A stretch of DNA of 64,000 bases from Raineyella sp034933565 (GTDB taxonomy: Bacteria > Actinomycetota > Actinomycetes > Propionibacteriales > Propionibacteriaceae), in NCBI RefSeq assembly GCF_034933565.1, contig NZ_JAYFNG010000011.1, positions 62,001-126,000 of the forward strand. Direction: 5' to 3'. The translations under genes and the position numbers were made by a program. Under the pieces are notes generated by a model. That model worked only from the letters and a program-made list of their open reading frames with translations. It ran no database searches and was not told the DNA's origin. Positions 54,719 through 62,941 of this stretch are shown here, in pieces. Positions within the stretch are counted from its first letter, which is position 1; each line of letters starts with the position of its first letter.

Positions 54719-54943
54719 GTGCTCTCTTCTCTCTCATCGTGCCGGTCCGATCGCCCTGTGGGGCCCCGCACCGGTCACCGGCGTCGGCACTCCGCCGTCT
54801 GTTCTTCCAGACTCCATCGGCGGCACCGACGGCGGTAGTGCTCACGGGAACAAGCGTAGTGTGTGCCGCTTTCGCGCTGCGGGGACCCCCTCCGTTTGCT
54901 ACGACCGGGTCGCCTGCGGTTCAGGGGAAGGTCAGATCGATCC

Positions 54944-55424
54944 CCGGATGTCCTGTCCCCGGATGCCCTCTCCCTCCCCGGATCCCCTGTCCCCCCGGAT
55001 GCCCTGTCCTCGGGTGCCCTTTGGACGGGTCCCATTCCTCTCGGGCGAGCCACTGTCCCCTATCCCCTCCGACTATCCCCTCCGATCGTGCGGCCACCCC
55101 AGACGCTGCGGCATGTCCAGACGCTGCAGTACATACCGAACGCGACCGGAGATCCCGCCGCGTCTGCACATTGACGGTCGCGTCTGGGCGAGCCGCCGCG
55201 TCTGCGACGTCAGGGCAGCCTCGATCAGCAAGTCACACCCGCCCGCCCCTGGTCGACACCGAGCCAGTGCCCACTGTTGGTCAGCATCCGGCCGATGGCG
55301 GGTCAGCACCAAGCCGCGGCCCTCTCCTGGTCTGCATCCGACTGAGGGCGCATGCTGGTCCGCATCCGGCCGACGACCAGTGCTGGTCTGCATCCGGCCG
55401 ACGGCCAGTGCTGGTCAGCGGCGA
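54944..55424. repeat. Gene-free region made of several short repeat families
   Basis: Between fba and the next gene (54719-55484) there is no credible ORF. It holds about four copies of CCCCGGATGCCCTGT (54950-55015), a CAGACGCTGC pair (55100-55109 and 55118-55127, 18-bp period), and a 27-28-bp array of CTGGTCTGCATCCGGCCGAC-type units at 55328, 55355 and 55383 with a decayed relative at 55278. Confidence 0.75.
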
Positions 55425-55484
55425 AGCCCGGGCCACCATTGGCCAATGGTCAGCGGCGACCACAGCGCCGGTCGGCAACCAGGC

Positions 55485-56147
55485 TCAGTGACTGATCCCG
55501 GACAGGTCGACCAGACAGCGCCCCCGGGAGTAGAGCCGCAGCGCCTGCTCGAGGGCGGCGGGGGTCACGCCGAGGGCCTCGACCGGGCATTCCCAGGGCC
55601 CGTCGGGAGTGGTGAAGAGGTAGCGGTCGCCGCACCGCCAGGTGCCGCGCAGTGTCAGCACGACGGCCGGTTGCTCGGGCACGATCTGCCCCTCGCGGCC
55701 GGCCGGTTCCTGACGGTCGGCCGGACCGGGAGACCGTCCCGTCACGGTGACGACCATGGCCGTACGGTCCGCGGCGGCGAAGCTGTCCCAGTCCCAGTAG
55801 TGCCCGGCGATCTGGAGGCCCGGCCACGAGGCCGTGACGACCTCCCCGTCGCCCACCCGTCGACGCCGTCGTACGGCCACCCGCCAGACCACGAGGCGGA
55901 CGACCAGCAGCGCCACGTACAGGCCGAGCACGACCGCGGTGACGCCCCACAGGCCGGTGCCGCGCCAGGAGTCACCCGCGTGGCGCGACCAGGCGTAGTA
56001 CCCGCCCCAGAGCAGGAGGGTGACGACCAGCCCGCTGACCGCGGCGACGAACCGACGCTTGGCCGTCGCCGCGCGCGCCTCGGCGGGCGCCGGGTCCCAG
56101 GCCACGTGGAGGAAGTCCTCGAGGCTCTCGGGCGGTGCGGGTCGCAT
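55485..56147 (-). CDS. Uncharacterised membrane protein with two transmembrane segments
   Basis: 220 residues; no family recognised. Two hydrophobic segments (about 34-53 and 66-88) are followed by a strongly basic RRRRR stretch and a cytoplasmic domain of about 120 residues ending WECPVEALGVTPAALEQALR, which resembles YcxB-like C-terminal domains in shape only. CAGACT at 56154-56159 lies six bases before ATG 56147, so a leaderless start is plausible; an in-frame start 11 codons upstream exists. Confidence 0.65.
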   Translation of the reverse strand: MRPAPPESLEDFLHVAWDPAPAEARAATAKRRFVAAVSGLVVTLLLWGGYYAWSRHAGDSWRGTGLWGVTAVVLGLYVALLVVRLVVWRVAVRRRRRVGDGEVVTASWPGLQIAGHYWDWDSFAAADRTAMVVTVTGRSPGPADRQEPAGREGQIVPEQPAVVLTLRGTWRCGDRYLFTTPDGPWECPVEALGVTPAALEQALRLYSRGRCLVDLSGISH

Positions 56148-56270
56148 GCGGCCAGTCTGCCAGGCGACCCCAGCGGGCACACCGCGTCGGACGTCGTGGC
56201 CGATCCCGCGCGTCGTGGCCGGACCCGCGCGCCGCGGCCACCTGTGGCGGCCACACCACCCGTCGCGACA

Positions 56271-56395
56271 GGATCACCTGCCGTTGCCGGACCGACCGCC
56301 CGGTACGGACTCGACGCCGTGAGACCGCCCGCCTACGGTCGAGCCACCCGCAGCACCGCGCCACCCGCGGCGGCCGGATCACCCGCCGTTGCCGG
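56271..56395. repeat. Copy of the gntR 3' end 105 bp downstream of the gene
   Basis: 20-bp direct repeat, 56271-56290 and 56376-56395, one mismatch. The right copy contains the GntR stop codon (56379-56381). Confidence 0.75.
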
Positions 56396-57158
56396 CGCCC
56401 GACGGGGTGATCTTCATGTGGATCCGGTACCGGTCCGCCCGGTACCACGACGTGGCGAACTCCATCACCGTGTCACCGCTCTTGGTGACGCGTTCCTGCA
56501 CCAGCAACGGCGCCTTGCGCGGGATCTGCAGGACGTGCGCGTGCACGGCGTCCGCGGCCTCGGAACGTACGGTCTGGTAGCCCGACGACACCACGAATCC
56601 GTACTTGGTGGCGAAGACGTCGTAGAGGGTGTCGAGTTTCTGCTCCAGCAGGCCAGGGAAGAGCGCCGACGGGTAGTAGCCGACCTCGTGCGCCATCGGG
56701 GTGCCGTCGGCGAGCCGGAGCCGTTCGACCCGGACCACCGCGCGCCCGATCGGGACGTTGAGCTTCTCGGCCACCTCGGCGTCGGCGGCCTCCTGGCTGG
56801 CGGCGAGCACCTTCGTCTCCGGGTGCAGGCCGCGCTCGCGCATCTCGCGGGAGAACGAGGTGAGGTGCAGCTGCGAGTCGACCTGGGGACCGGTGACGTA
56901 CGTCCCCTTGCCGTGCACGCGTTCGAGCCGGCCGACATCAACGAGGTCGGCGATCGCCTGACGGACGGTCACCCGGCTCACGCCGAGCGCGGCGACCAGG
57001 GCACGCTCCGACGGGATGGCGTCACCGGGCTTGAGGCCGGTCTCGATGAGCTTCTCGAGCCGTCGACGCACCAGGACACGCTTCGTGGTGGTGCGGCCGG
57101 CCTGTTCGGTCGGGAGCTTGGCCAGCGGGTCGCCGGACGTACTCACCGTCGGATCCAC
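56379..57158 (-). CDS. GntR family regulator (HutC/UTRA type)
   Basis: 259 residues. Winged helix at about 25-92 (IPSERALVAALGVSRVTVRQAIADL, GKGTYV) and a UTRA ligand-binding domain at about 110-250 (ERLRLADGTPMAHEVGYYPS, ATSWYRADRYR). Ligands of this subgroup are often sugar phosphates or small carboxylates. A AAAGGTG site precedes GTG 57158 by four bases, so it is leadered. No sugar transport genes are adjacent, so the target is unknown. Confidence 0.92.
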   Translation of the reverse strand: MDPTVSTSGDPLAKLPTEQAGRTTTKRVLVRRRLEKLIETGLKPGDAIPSERALVAALGVSRVTVRQAIADLVDVGRLERVHGKGTYVTGPQVDSQLHLTSFSREMRERGLHPETKVLAASQEAADAEVAEKLNVPIGRAVVRVERLRLADGTPMAHEVGYYPSALFPGLLEQKLDTLYDVFATKYGFVVSSGYQTVRSEAADAVHAHVLQIPRKAPLLVQERVTKSGDTVMEFATSWYRADRYRIHMKITPSGAGNGG

Positions 57159-57362
57159 GGGTCACCTTTCTGCTGGGTCGTCGATCATCGCGTCCTGCCC
57201 GGTCGTCCCACCACGGCCGTCCCCTACCGGATCCTACGGGACCCGGAGAAATCTGGGAGCGGTTTCCTCCGGCGAACACACCGTCGCGAGCGGATGCCGC
57301 CCGGGATCGACGCGAGCGGGCTGTCCCGCCGCAGGCCGCCCCGCGCGGGCCGGGTTCGCGGT

Positions 57363-57448
57363 CCGGCACCCCCGCAGGGACGGCACCGCCTTCGTTGAAC
57401 CTCTCGAGCGCGGCGGCCGTGTACCGGCACCCCCGCAGGGACGGCACC
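57363..57448. repeat. Identical 25-bp direct repeat, period 61
   Basis: 57363-57387 and 57424-57448 are identical. They lie in the 318-base gene-free gap between gntR and the methyltransferase gene, which shows no other feature. Confidence 0.85.
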
Positions 57449-57476
57449 CGCCACGGGCCGGGCGCGGCCCCCGGGC

Positions 57477-58196
57477 TCACGGACCGGCGTCCGGGCCCGC
57501 CCACTGCAGGGCCCAGTGGTACATCGTGATCGCCGCAGCGGCGCCCGCATTGATCGACCGGGTCGAGCCGTGCTGGGTGATGGCGACGAGCTGGCGGCAG
57601 GCGGCGAGCATGTCGTCGGTGAGGCCGGCGCCCTCGGAGCCGAACACCAGGCAACAGGCCTGTGGCAGGGTCGTACGTTCCAGCGGGACCGATCCCGGCA
57701 GGTTGTCCACCCCGATCAGCGGGACCCGCTCGCGCTCGGCCCAGGCGGCCAGGTCGGCGGCGTCGGGGTGGTGCCGGACGTGCAGGTAGCGGTCGGTCAC
57801 CATCGCGCCGCGCCGGTTCCAGCGGCGCCGGCCGACGATGTGGACACCGGCGACGTTGAACGCGTTGGCGGTGCGGACCATGGAGCCGATGTTGAAGTCG
57901 TGCTCCCAGTTCTGGATGGCGATGTGCAGCGGGTGGCGCCGGGTGTCCAGATCGGCGACGATCGCCTCGACGCTCCAGTAGCGGTAGGGGTCGACGACAT
58001 TGCGGTGGTCACCGGCCGCGAGAAGAGCTGGATCCAGCCGGGGGTCGTCAGGCCACGGCTTCGCGTACGGGCCGACCCCGGGGCCGGCCACGGCCTCTGC
58101 ACCGGCTGGGCGGGCAACGCCACCCCGGACGCTGGTCTCATCCGCCGAGCCGCCGGCGGCCTGGGACGGGTCAGACGGGACAGGACCGGCGCTCAT
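57477..58196 (-). CDS. TrmH/SpoU family RNA 2'-O-methyltransferase
   Basis: SPOUT-class methyltransferase, 239 residues, with the three knot motifs: motif 1 FNIGSMVRTANAF (Asn102, Arg108), motif 2 VFGSEGAGLT (about 184-193) and motif 3 QHGSTRSINAGAAAAI (208-223). It resembles the tRNA/rRNA ribose methylases of the TrmH group; target not predictable. The first 45 residues are a disordered Gly/Ala/Pro tail. TAGGGT at 58203-58208 lies six bases before ATG 58196 (leaderless). Confidence 0.9.
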   Translation of the reverse strand: MSAGPVPSDPSQAAGGSADETSVRGGVARPAGAEAVAGPGVGPYAKPWPDDPRLDPALLAAGDHRNVVDPYRYWSVEAIVADLDTRRHPLHIAIQNWEHDFNIGSMVRTANAFNVAGVHIVGRRRWNRRGAMVTDRYLHVRHHPDAADLAAWAERERVPLIGVDNLPGSVPLERTTLPQACCLVFGSEGAGLTDDMLAACRQLVAITQHGSTRSINAGAAAAITMYHWALQWAGPDAGP

Positions 58197-58246
58197 GCCG
58201 CCACCCTAGTGCGGCCGGTCGGGACGCCCCCTGGCCACCGGGCCCA

Positions 58247-58408
58247 GTCGGCCGAGCCCCCGGTCGCTGGCCCCGTGACCGCCGGACCCCGTGTCCGCCG
58301 GTCCCGGTCGGCCGAGCCCCCGGTCGCTGGCCCCTTGACCGCCGGCCCCCTGACCGCCGGTCCCAGTCAGCCGGGCCCCCGGTCGCTGGCTCCCCTGACC
58401 GCCGACCG
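58247..58408. repeat. 60-bp tandem repeat, nearly three copies
   Basis: The word CGGCCGAGCCCCCGGTCGCT recurs at about 58249, 58309 and, slightly changed, 58368, so the period is 60. Within each unit a GACCGCCGG sub-repeat is visible. Confidence 0.8.
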
Positions 58409-58428
58409 CCTGCCCCAAACGCGACCGG

Positions 58429-58640
58429 AAATGTGCATCCGCGACCGGATATCCGCCCGCGAACGCTATTTGGCGCAGCGTCTGTATTTGACGCAGCGTC
58501 TGCGCGGGCGACAGCCGCCAAGGGCCACCGTCACATCGCGAGCCGAGCCTCAACGCGTCATGGCACAGCCCCTAGGCCCTGGGCTCCGGACTCCGGGACG
58601 AACAAACAACTGCACCAAACAGCGTGGCCCGAGCCGAAGT
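58429..58640. repeat. Dispersed-repeat region with a GCAGCGTCTG pair
   Basis: GCAGCGTCTG at 58475-58484 and 58493-58502 (18-bp period) is the reverse complement of the pair at 55100-55127. GCGACCGGA words (58431, 58441) are also shared with that region (55142). No gene is seen here. Confidence 0.6.
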
Positions 58641-58687
58641 CCGGGCCACCACAATGCTCCTCAGCAGACAGCCCCGCTCACTTGCTG

Positions 58688-58817
58688 CACCGGATGCGCT
58701 CGCGAAGCTGTGCCGGATGCGCTCACGAGCCTGTGCCGGATGCGCTCGCGAGCCTGTGCCGGATGCGCTCACGAGCCCGTGCCGGATGCACTCAAGGAGC
58801 CGAAGCCGCTGCGCTCA
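58688..58817. repeat. 22-23-bp minisatellite abutting the lemA stop codon
   Basis: At least four units of the type GCCGGATGCGCTCACGAGCCTGT occur between 58688 and 58795. The lemA gene end (stop 58815-58817) reads GCCGCTGCGCTCACT and looks like the parental or terminal unit. Confidence 0.75.
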
Positions 58818-59573
58818 CTGCTGCGGCGGCTGCGGCGGGTTCTGGGGCCATTGCTGCTGGTTTGGCTGCCCGTACTGCGGCTGCTGCTGGCCCTGGTTCC
58901 AGTCGGTCGGCATCGTCGGAGTGCCCGACTGCTGCTGCGGCAGCGCCTGCGGCGCATTCTGCCCCGGCTGGCCGCCCCGGTAGGAGATCTCGCCGAAGTT
59001 CACCCCGGGCGACGTACGGGCCACGTCATTGACCTCGAAGTAGGCGGCCTTCTCGAAGTGGAAGTTGCCGGCGATCATGTTCGTCGGGAACGACTCGGTC
59101 TTGGTGTTGTACTCCCGCACGTTCGCGTTGTAGTAGCGCCGACCCGCCGCGATCCGGTCCTCGGTCTCGGCGAGGGCGCGCTGCAGCTCGAGGAAGTTCG
59201 TGTTCGACTTCAGGTCCGGGTACGCCTCCACGCTGACCAGCAGGTTGCGGACGGCCCCCGACAACTGCTCCTCGGCCTGGGCCCGCTGCGCCGACGGCGT
59301 GGCGCCCTCGTGCGCGGCCAGCGACGCGGCCTGGTTGCGCAGCCGGGTGATGTCCTCGAGCGTGTTGTGCTCGTGCGCCGCGTAGCCGCGGACCGTCTCC
59401 ACGAGGTTCGGGATCAGCTCGTAGCGGCGGTTCAGCTCGACGTCGATCTGGCGCCACGACTCCTGCACGCGGTTGCGCAGGCGGACCAGGCCGTTGTACG
59501 CCCCGATCGTCCAGCCGACCACGCCGATGACGAGCAGCACGAGGATGATGAGGAAGATGATGAGGCCGTTCAT
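58815..59573 (-). CDS. LemA family protein
   Basis: 252 residues: one N-terminal membrane anchor (about 3-24), then the conserved LemA helical domain (AYNGLVRLRNRVQESWRQID, RRYELIPNLVETVRGYA, ENLEDITRLR-like region, and YYNANVREYNTKTESFP) on the outside, and a Gln/Pro-rich tail (about 205-252) with QQQPQYGQPNQQQ. Function in bacteria is not settled. AGGAG lies five bases before ATG 59573. The gene's 3' end faces a minisatellite. Confidence 0.93.
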   Translation of the reverse strand: MNGLIIFLIILVLLVIGVVGWTIGAYNGLVRLRNRVQESWRQIDVELNRRYELIPNLVETVRGYAAHEHNTLEDITRLRNQAASLAAHEGATPSAQRAQAEEQLSGAVRNLLVSVEAYPDLKSNTNFLELQRALAETEDRIAAGRRYYNANVREYNTKTESFPTNMIAGNFHFEKAAYFEVNDVARTSPGVNFGEISYRGGQPGQNAPQALPQQQSGTPTMPTDWNQGQQQPQYGQPNQQQWPQNPPQPPQQ

Positions 59574-59693
59574 GGGTCTCCTGTTCGTCGATGCAGGGGC
59601 ACAGCCAGCTTAGCCGGGCCCGGACCAGGCCCCCCGGAAAGCGCGGCGGCCACAGCCGGCAGCCTCGCGCCGGTCGGGAAAGCTCCGAGCGGC

Positions 59694-60260
59694 TCAGACG
59701 AGGCCGAGGTCGTCGGCCGCGGACAGTGCGTAGCGGTATTCCAGCCCGGCTGCGGCGACCTTCTCCGCGGCGCCGGTGCCCCGGTCGACGATCACCGCGA
59801 CCGCGACGACCTCGGCGCCGGCCTCGCGCAGCGCCTCGACGGCCGTCAGGGCCGACCCGCCGGTGGTGGAGGTGTCCTCGACCACCAGGACCCGGCGACC
59901 GGCGACGTCGGTCCCCTCGATCCGACGGTGCAGCCCGTGCTGCTTGGCCTCCTTGCGGACCACGAAGGCGTCGAGTCGCCCGCCGTCGGCGGCCGCGGAG
60001 TGCAGCATCGCGCCGGCGACCGGGTCGGCGCCCAGGGTCAGCCCGCCCACCGCGTCGTAGTCCAGGTCGGAGGTCAGCGCCCGCATCACCCGGCCGACGA
60101 TCGGCGCGGCGACACCGTCCAGCGTGACCCGGCGCATGTCGACGTAGAAGTCGGCCTCCCGTCCGGAGGAGAGCACCACGTGCTCCCGCACCACGGCGAG
60201 GTCGTTGACGAGACCGATCAGGGCTTCACGATCGGCAGCGGAGATATCGGAGCGAGCCAT
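59694..60260 (-). CDS. pyrE: Orotate phosphoribosyltransferase
   Basis: Makes OMP from orotate and PRPP in pyrimidine synthesis. 188 residues: SGREADFYVDMRRVTLDG, GLTLGADPVAGAM, VRKEAKQHGLHRRIEG with the mobile catalytic loop, and the PRPP loop VLVVEDTSTTGGSAL. TAGAGT (60268-60273) lies seven bases before ATG 60260, the leaderless spacing; the longer frame upstream is unsupported. Not clustered with other pyr genes. Confidence 0.95.
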   Translation of the reverse strand: MARSDISAADREALIGLVNDLAVVREHVVLSSGREADFYVDMRRVTLDGVAAPIVGRVMRALTSDLDYDAVGGLTLGADPVAGAMLHSAAADGGRLDAFVVRKEAKQHGLHRRIEGTDVAGRRVLVVEDTSTTGGSALTAVEALREAGAEVVAVAVIVDRGTGAAEKVAAAGLEYRYALSAADDLGLV

Positions 60261-60339
60261 GCCCGCGACTCTAGCGAGCCCGAGCACTGCGCCACGACCG
60301 GGCGGCCCGCCGAGCGATCCGGGCCCCAGCCGCGCCGGG

Positions 60340-61047
60340 CTATTTGAGCCGCGTGCTGACCAGATGGCCGAAGACGATGTAGCGATCCGGGGATCGGAAG
60401 AGATCGGCGCAGGTGGTCAGCGTGATCAGCTTGTCCGTCGGCTGGGCCCCGGGGTGTCCTGGAACCGGCTGGAGCACCCAGGTGTCGGTGTCCTTGACGG
60501 TGGCGGAGGAGTCCACCACGTACGTGTAGGTGGCATCGCGGGTCTCGACCTCGATCGTGGCGCCCGGCTGCAGACTCCGGAGCCGACGGAACGGCTGACC
60601 GTGGGTCACGACGTGACCGGCGACGGCGAAGTTGCCGACCTGGCCCGGGCCCGCCGTCTGTTCGTACCAGCCGAGGCCACGGGCGAGCACGTCCTCATCG
60701 GTCCCGTCGAGGATCGGCACCGCCCACGAGCCGCCGAAGGCCGGCACCCGCATGATCCCCACGGCCCCGCCGGGGATCCGGGTCACCGTCCCGTCGGGGC
60801 GTACGTCACCGCTGGTCGCCGAGGCCGTGGTCCCGGACGAGCCCGTGGGCCCGGACGTCGACCACTGCTGCTCCAGCTGCGTGGCCGTCCGGCCGTACGA
60901 CTGCTGGGAGACGATGGTCGTGCCGATGTACTGGTAGCCGAACCAGCCGAGCACCGCGATCCCCACCACGAGCAGGACGATGCCGACGACGAGGCCCACC
61001 GGCGAACGTCTCGACGCGGCTGCACGGCGGGCGGCTCTGGAACTCAC
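60340..61047 (-). CDS. Class E sortase
   Basis: Membrane-bound transpeptidase that anchors LAxTG-type proteins to the wall in actinobacteria. 235 residues: basic N terminus, one transmembrane helix (about 16-38), Ser/Thr/Gly linker, then the sortase barrel with His145 (AVAGHVVTH), Cys213 (TLTTCADLF) and Arg222 (SPDRYIVFGHL), the full catalytic triad. It is not next to any visible LPxTG substrate. GAGAAT lies six bases before GTG 61047, only loosely matching the leaderless box. Confidence 0.93.
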   Translation of the reverse strand: MSSRAARRAAASRRSPVGLVVGIVLLVVGIAVLGWFGYQYIGTTIVSQQSYGRTATQLEQQWSTSGPTGSSGTTASATSGDVRPDGTVTRIPGGAVGIMRVPAFGGSWAVPILDGTDEDVLARGLGWYEQTAGPGQVGNFAVAGHVVTHGQPFRRLRSLQPGATIEVETRDATYTYVVDSSATVKDTDTWVLQPVPGHPGAQPTDKLITLTTCADLFRSPDRYIVFGHLVSTRLK

Positions 61048-61209
61048 GGGCCCATTCTCGTGGTCAGCGGGCCCAGGCCCAAGTCAGCCGGGCGTACGGA
61101 GTGTCCGCGCTGACCGCGTGGGTGCCCGTACGCCTGAAGGAACGCGCCTGCACGCCTGACAGTGCGAGTGGCCGTACGCCACGATGGCCCGGGCCCCTGC
61201 CCCGGGGGG

Positions 61210-62121
61210 TCAGTGCCCGAGGAACATCTCCGGCGGTGTCGGTGACGCTTCGGCGTCGGCGTCGGTGAACGGGCGGGCCCCGGCACACCAGGCCGCGAGC
61301 GCTTCCTCGTCGAGGAAGCGGTAGGCGAAGACGGCGCCGGCCGCCTCGCGGGCCAGCGCCTGGGTGGGCAGCGGCCGGGCCGAGCCGTAGAGGATCACGT
61401 TCCCGAACCGGCGGCCGCGCCAGGTCGAGGGTTCGGCGGAGATCGCAGCGTGGGCCCAGGTGGACCGTACGCCGGCGGCCACCCGGCGGGCCCAGTCCAT
61501 CGCGCCGGAGTCGGTCACGTTGGCCAGGAACAGCCCGCCGGGCGCGAGCACGCGGCGGACGTCGGCGAGGAACTCCAGGGTGGTCAGCTCGGCCGGCACC
61601 CGGGCCCCGGCGAACGCGTCGAGCACCACGATGTCGGCGTGGTCGGTGGGGATCGCGGCGATCCCGGTCCGCCCGTCGACGGGGCGCACCTTGATCCCCG
61701 AGTGCCGCGGCAGCGGAGCCTTGTCGCGGACCTCCTGGGTGAGGTCGGCGTCGGGTTCCAGGACGATCTGCGCCGAGGTGGGCCGGGTCGCGGCGACGTA
61801 GCGGGCCAGGCTCATCCCCGCCCCGCCGATGTGCACGATCCGGATCCGTTCCCCCGCCGGGGCGTACGCATCGACCGCCTCGGCGATGCGCTGCAGATAG
61901 TCGAACTCGAGCACCGTCGGATGGTCGGGGTCGACGTGGGACTGGTCGGTGGTGCCGATCCGGACCAGCCAGGCCCCCGGCCGGTCCGGGTTGGGCAGCA
62001 CCCGCGCGGGTGCCCCGGGGACTGCGGCCTCGGGTGAGGCGGCCGTCGGCGAGGCGGACGCGGCGGCATCACGCCCGCGGAGCCGATCCGGGTCGCGTGG
62101 ACGGGGTCGGCGACGGGACAT
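61210..62121 (-). CDS. Spermidine synthase-like Rossmann methyltransferase-fold protein
   Basis: 303 residues. IRIVHIGGAGMSLARYVAAT is the nucleotide-binding glycine loop, QIVLEPDADL the acidic strand-2 end, and DIVVLDAFAGARVPAELTT the post-motif of the polyamine-synthase-like group that is common in actinobacteria. Genuine spermidine synthase activity is doubtful because the aminopropyl-acceptor pocket is not conserved as far as I can see. The first 60 residues are a basic/Ala-Pro tail. TACGGT (62129-62134) lies seven bases before ATG 62121. Confidence 0.82.
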   Translation of the reverse strand: MSRRRPRPRDPDRLRGRDAAASASPTAASPEAAVPGAPARVLPNPDRPGAWLVRIGTTDQSHVDPDHPTVLEFDYLQRIAEAVDAYAPAGERIRIVHIGGAGMSLARYVAATRPTSAQIVLEPDADLTQEVRDKAPLPRHSGIKVRPVDGRTGIAAIPTDHADIVVLDAFAGARVPAELTTLEFLADVRRVLAPGGLFLANVTDSGAMDWARRVAAGVRSTWAHAAISAEPSTWRGRRFGNVILYGSARPLPTQALAREAAGAVFAYRFLDEEALAAWCAGARPFTDADAEASPTPPEMFLGH

Positions 62122-62135
62122 GCCCCCAACCGTAC

Positions 62136-62213
62136 GTGACACCGATGGGGGTGCGACCCGGTGGAAGTGTGACGTCGGTCGAGGTGTGACGCCGGTGGGG
62201 GTGCGACCCGGCG
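62136..62213. repeat. 28-bp direct repeat overlapping the promoter region of the spermidine synthase-like gene
   Basis: 62136-62163 and 62186-62213 match at all but about three positions; a decayed copy starts at 62169. The core is GTGGGGGTGCGACCCGG. It lies immediately upstream of the -10 box of the minus-strand gene. Confidence 0.7.
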
Positions 62214-62298
62214 AGCGCAGCGACAACCCGGGACGATTCCCCAGGGCGCTCACTGTTGTCCCCCATTGCTCCCGGAAGCACCGCCCAAACCCTTTACC

Positions 62299-62318
62299 GT
62301 GACCCGGTCAGGGGTCAC
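62299..62318 (+). promoter_or_regulatory. 5' leader hairpin of the PspC pair
   Basis: Perfect 7-bp inverted repeat GTGACCC/GGGTCAC with a six-base loop, about 90 bases before the first PspC start. It could be an operator or an mRNA leader structure. Confidence 0.4.
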
Positions 62319-62404
62319 GCTGGAGAGGAAGGCGCCACCGAGGGCGCCTCACGATCACGACGGGCCCGGACGACGGGCCCGCCCGACAGCGGAAGGAACC
62401 CGCC

Positions 62405-62593
62405 ATGCTCGACATCGGCATCACCCGTCCGGCCGAGGGCCGCGTCATCGCCGGCGTGTGCGCCGGCCTGGGCAAGAAGTTCGGCATCGACCCGCTCATC
62501 CTGCGCATCGTGTTCGCTGTCTCGCTGTTCTGGGGCGGCGCCGGCGCCATCGTCTACGCGATCCTCTGGGTGCTGATGCCCAGCGAGAAGTGA
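62405..62593 (+). CDS. PspC domain mini-protein 1
   Basis: 62 residues, a stand-alone PspC domain: RPAEGRVIAGVCAGLGKKFG followed by one long hydrophobic segment (about 30-57, LRIVFAVSLFWGGAGAIVYA) ending WVLMPSE. In phage-shock systems PspC senses membrane stress; single-domain copies are common in actinobacteria. A strong GGAAGGA ribosome-binding site precedes ATG 62405. The second copy follows after 40 bases. Confidence 0.92.
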   Translation: MLDIGITRPAEGRVIAGVCAGLGKKFGIDPLILRIVFAVSLFWGGAGAIVYAILWVLMPSEK

Positions 62594-62633
62594 CCCCCAC
62601 CCCGTTCCCGCTCACTCCCGAAAGGTCCCGGAC

Positions 62634-62816
62634 ATGAAGACCTGGTACCGCCCCCGCAACAATCGTGTGATCGCCGGTGTGTGCGCCGGCATCGCCCGCA
62701 AGCTCGGCATCGGCGCCAACTGGGTGCGCCTCGCCTTCATCCTGTTGATCTGGCTCGCCGGCGTCCCGCTGTGGGTCTACCTGATCGGCTGGATCCTGAT
62801 GCCCAACGAGCCGTGA
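62634..62816 (+). CDS. PspC domain mini-protein 2
   Basis: 60 residues, paralogue of the preceding gene: RPRNNRVIAGVCAGIARKLG, hydrophobic segment LAFILLIWLAGVPLWVYLIGW, terminal ILMPNEP. A GAAAGG site lies eight bases before ATG 62634. Probably cotranscribed with copy 1 from a tandem duplication; both end at a shared hairpin (62906-62934). Confidence 0.92.
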   Translation: MKTWYRPRNNRVIAGVCAGIARKLGIGANWVRLAFILLIWLAGVPLWVYLIGWILMPNEP

Positions 62817-62905
62817 TCGGCGCCCGCCCCTGAGCCCCGGACGGCGTCACCGGAGGTTCCCCTGCCTCGTGGCCCCCACCACGGACGTCGCCCGGTACGA
62901 CCGAA

Positions 62906-62934
62906 GGCCCGGAGAGTCCCCCGCTCTCCGGGCC
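62906..62934. terminator. Bidirectional hairpin terminator
   Basis: Perfect 11-bp stem GGCCCGGAGAG (62906-62916) with CTCTCCGGGCC (62924-62934), loop of seven, placed between the convergent PspC pair and the DUF6541-like gene. Confidence 0.65.
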
Positions 62935-62941
62935 CAGGTGA

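Noticed and set aside
54719..55484. Possible 261-residue gene between fba and the membrane protein
   Set aside because: The frame is made of repeat units, lacks a ribosome-binding site and promoter, and shows no domain.
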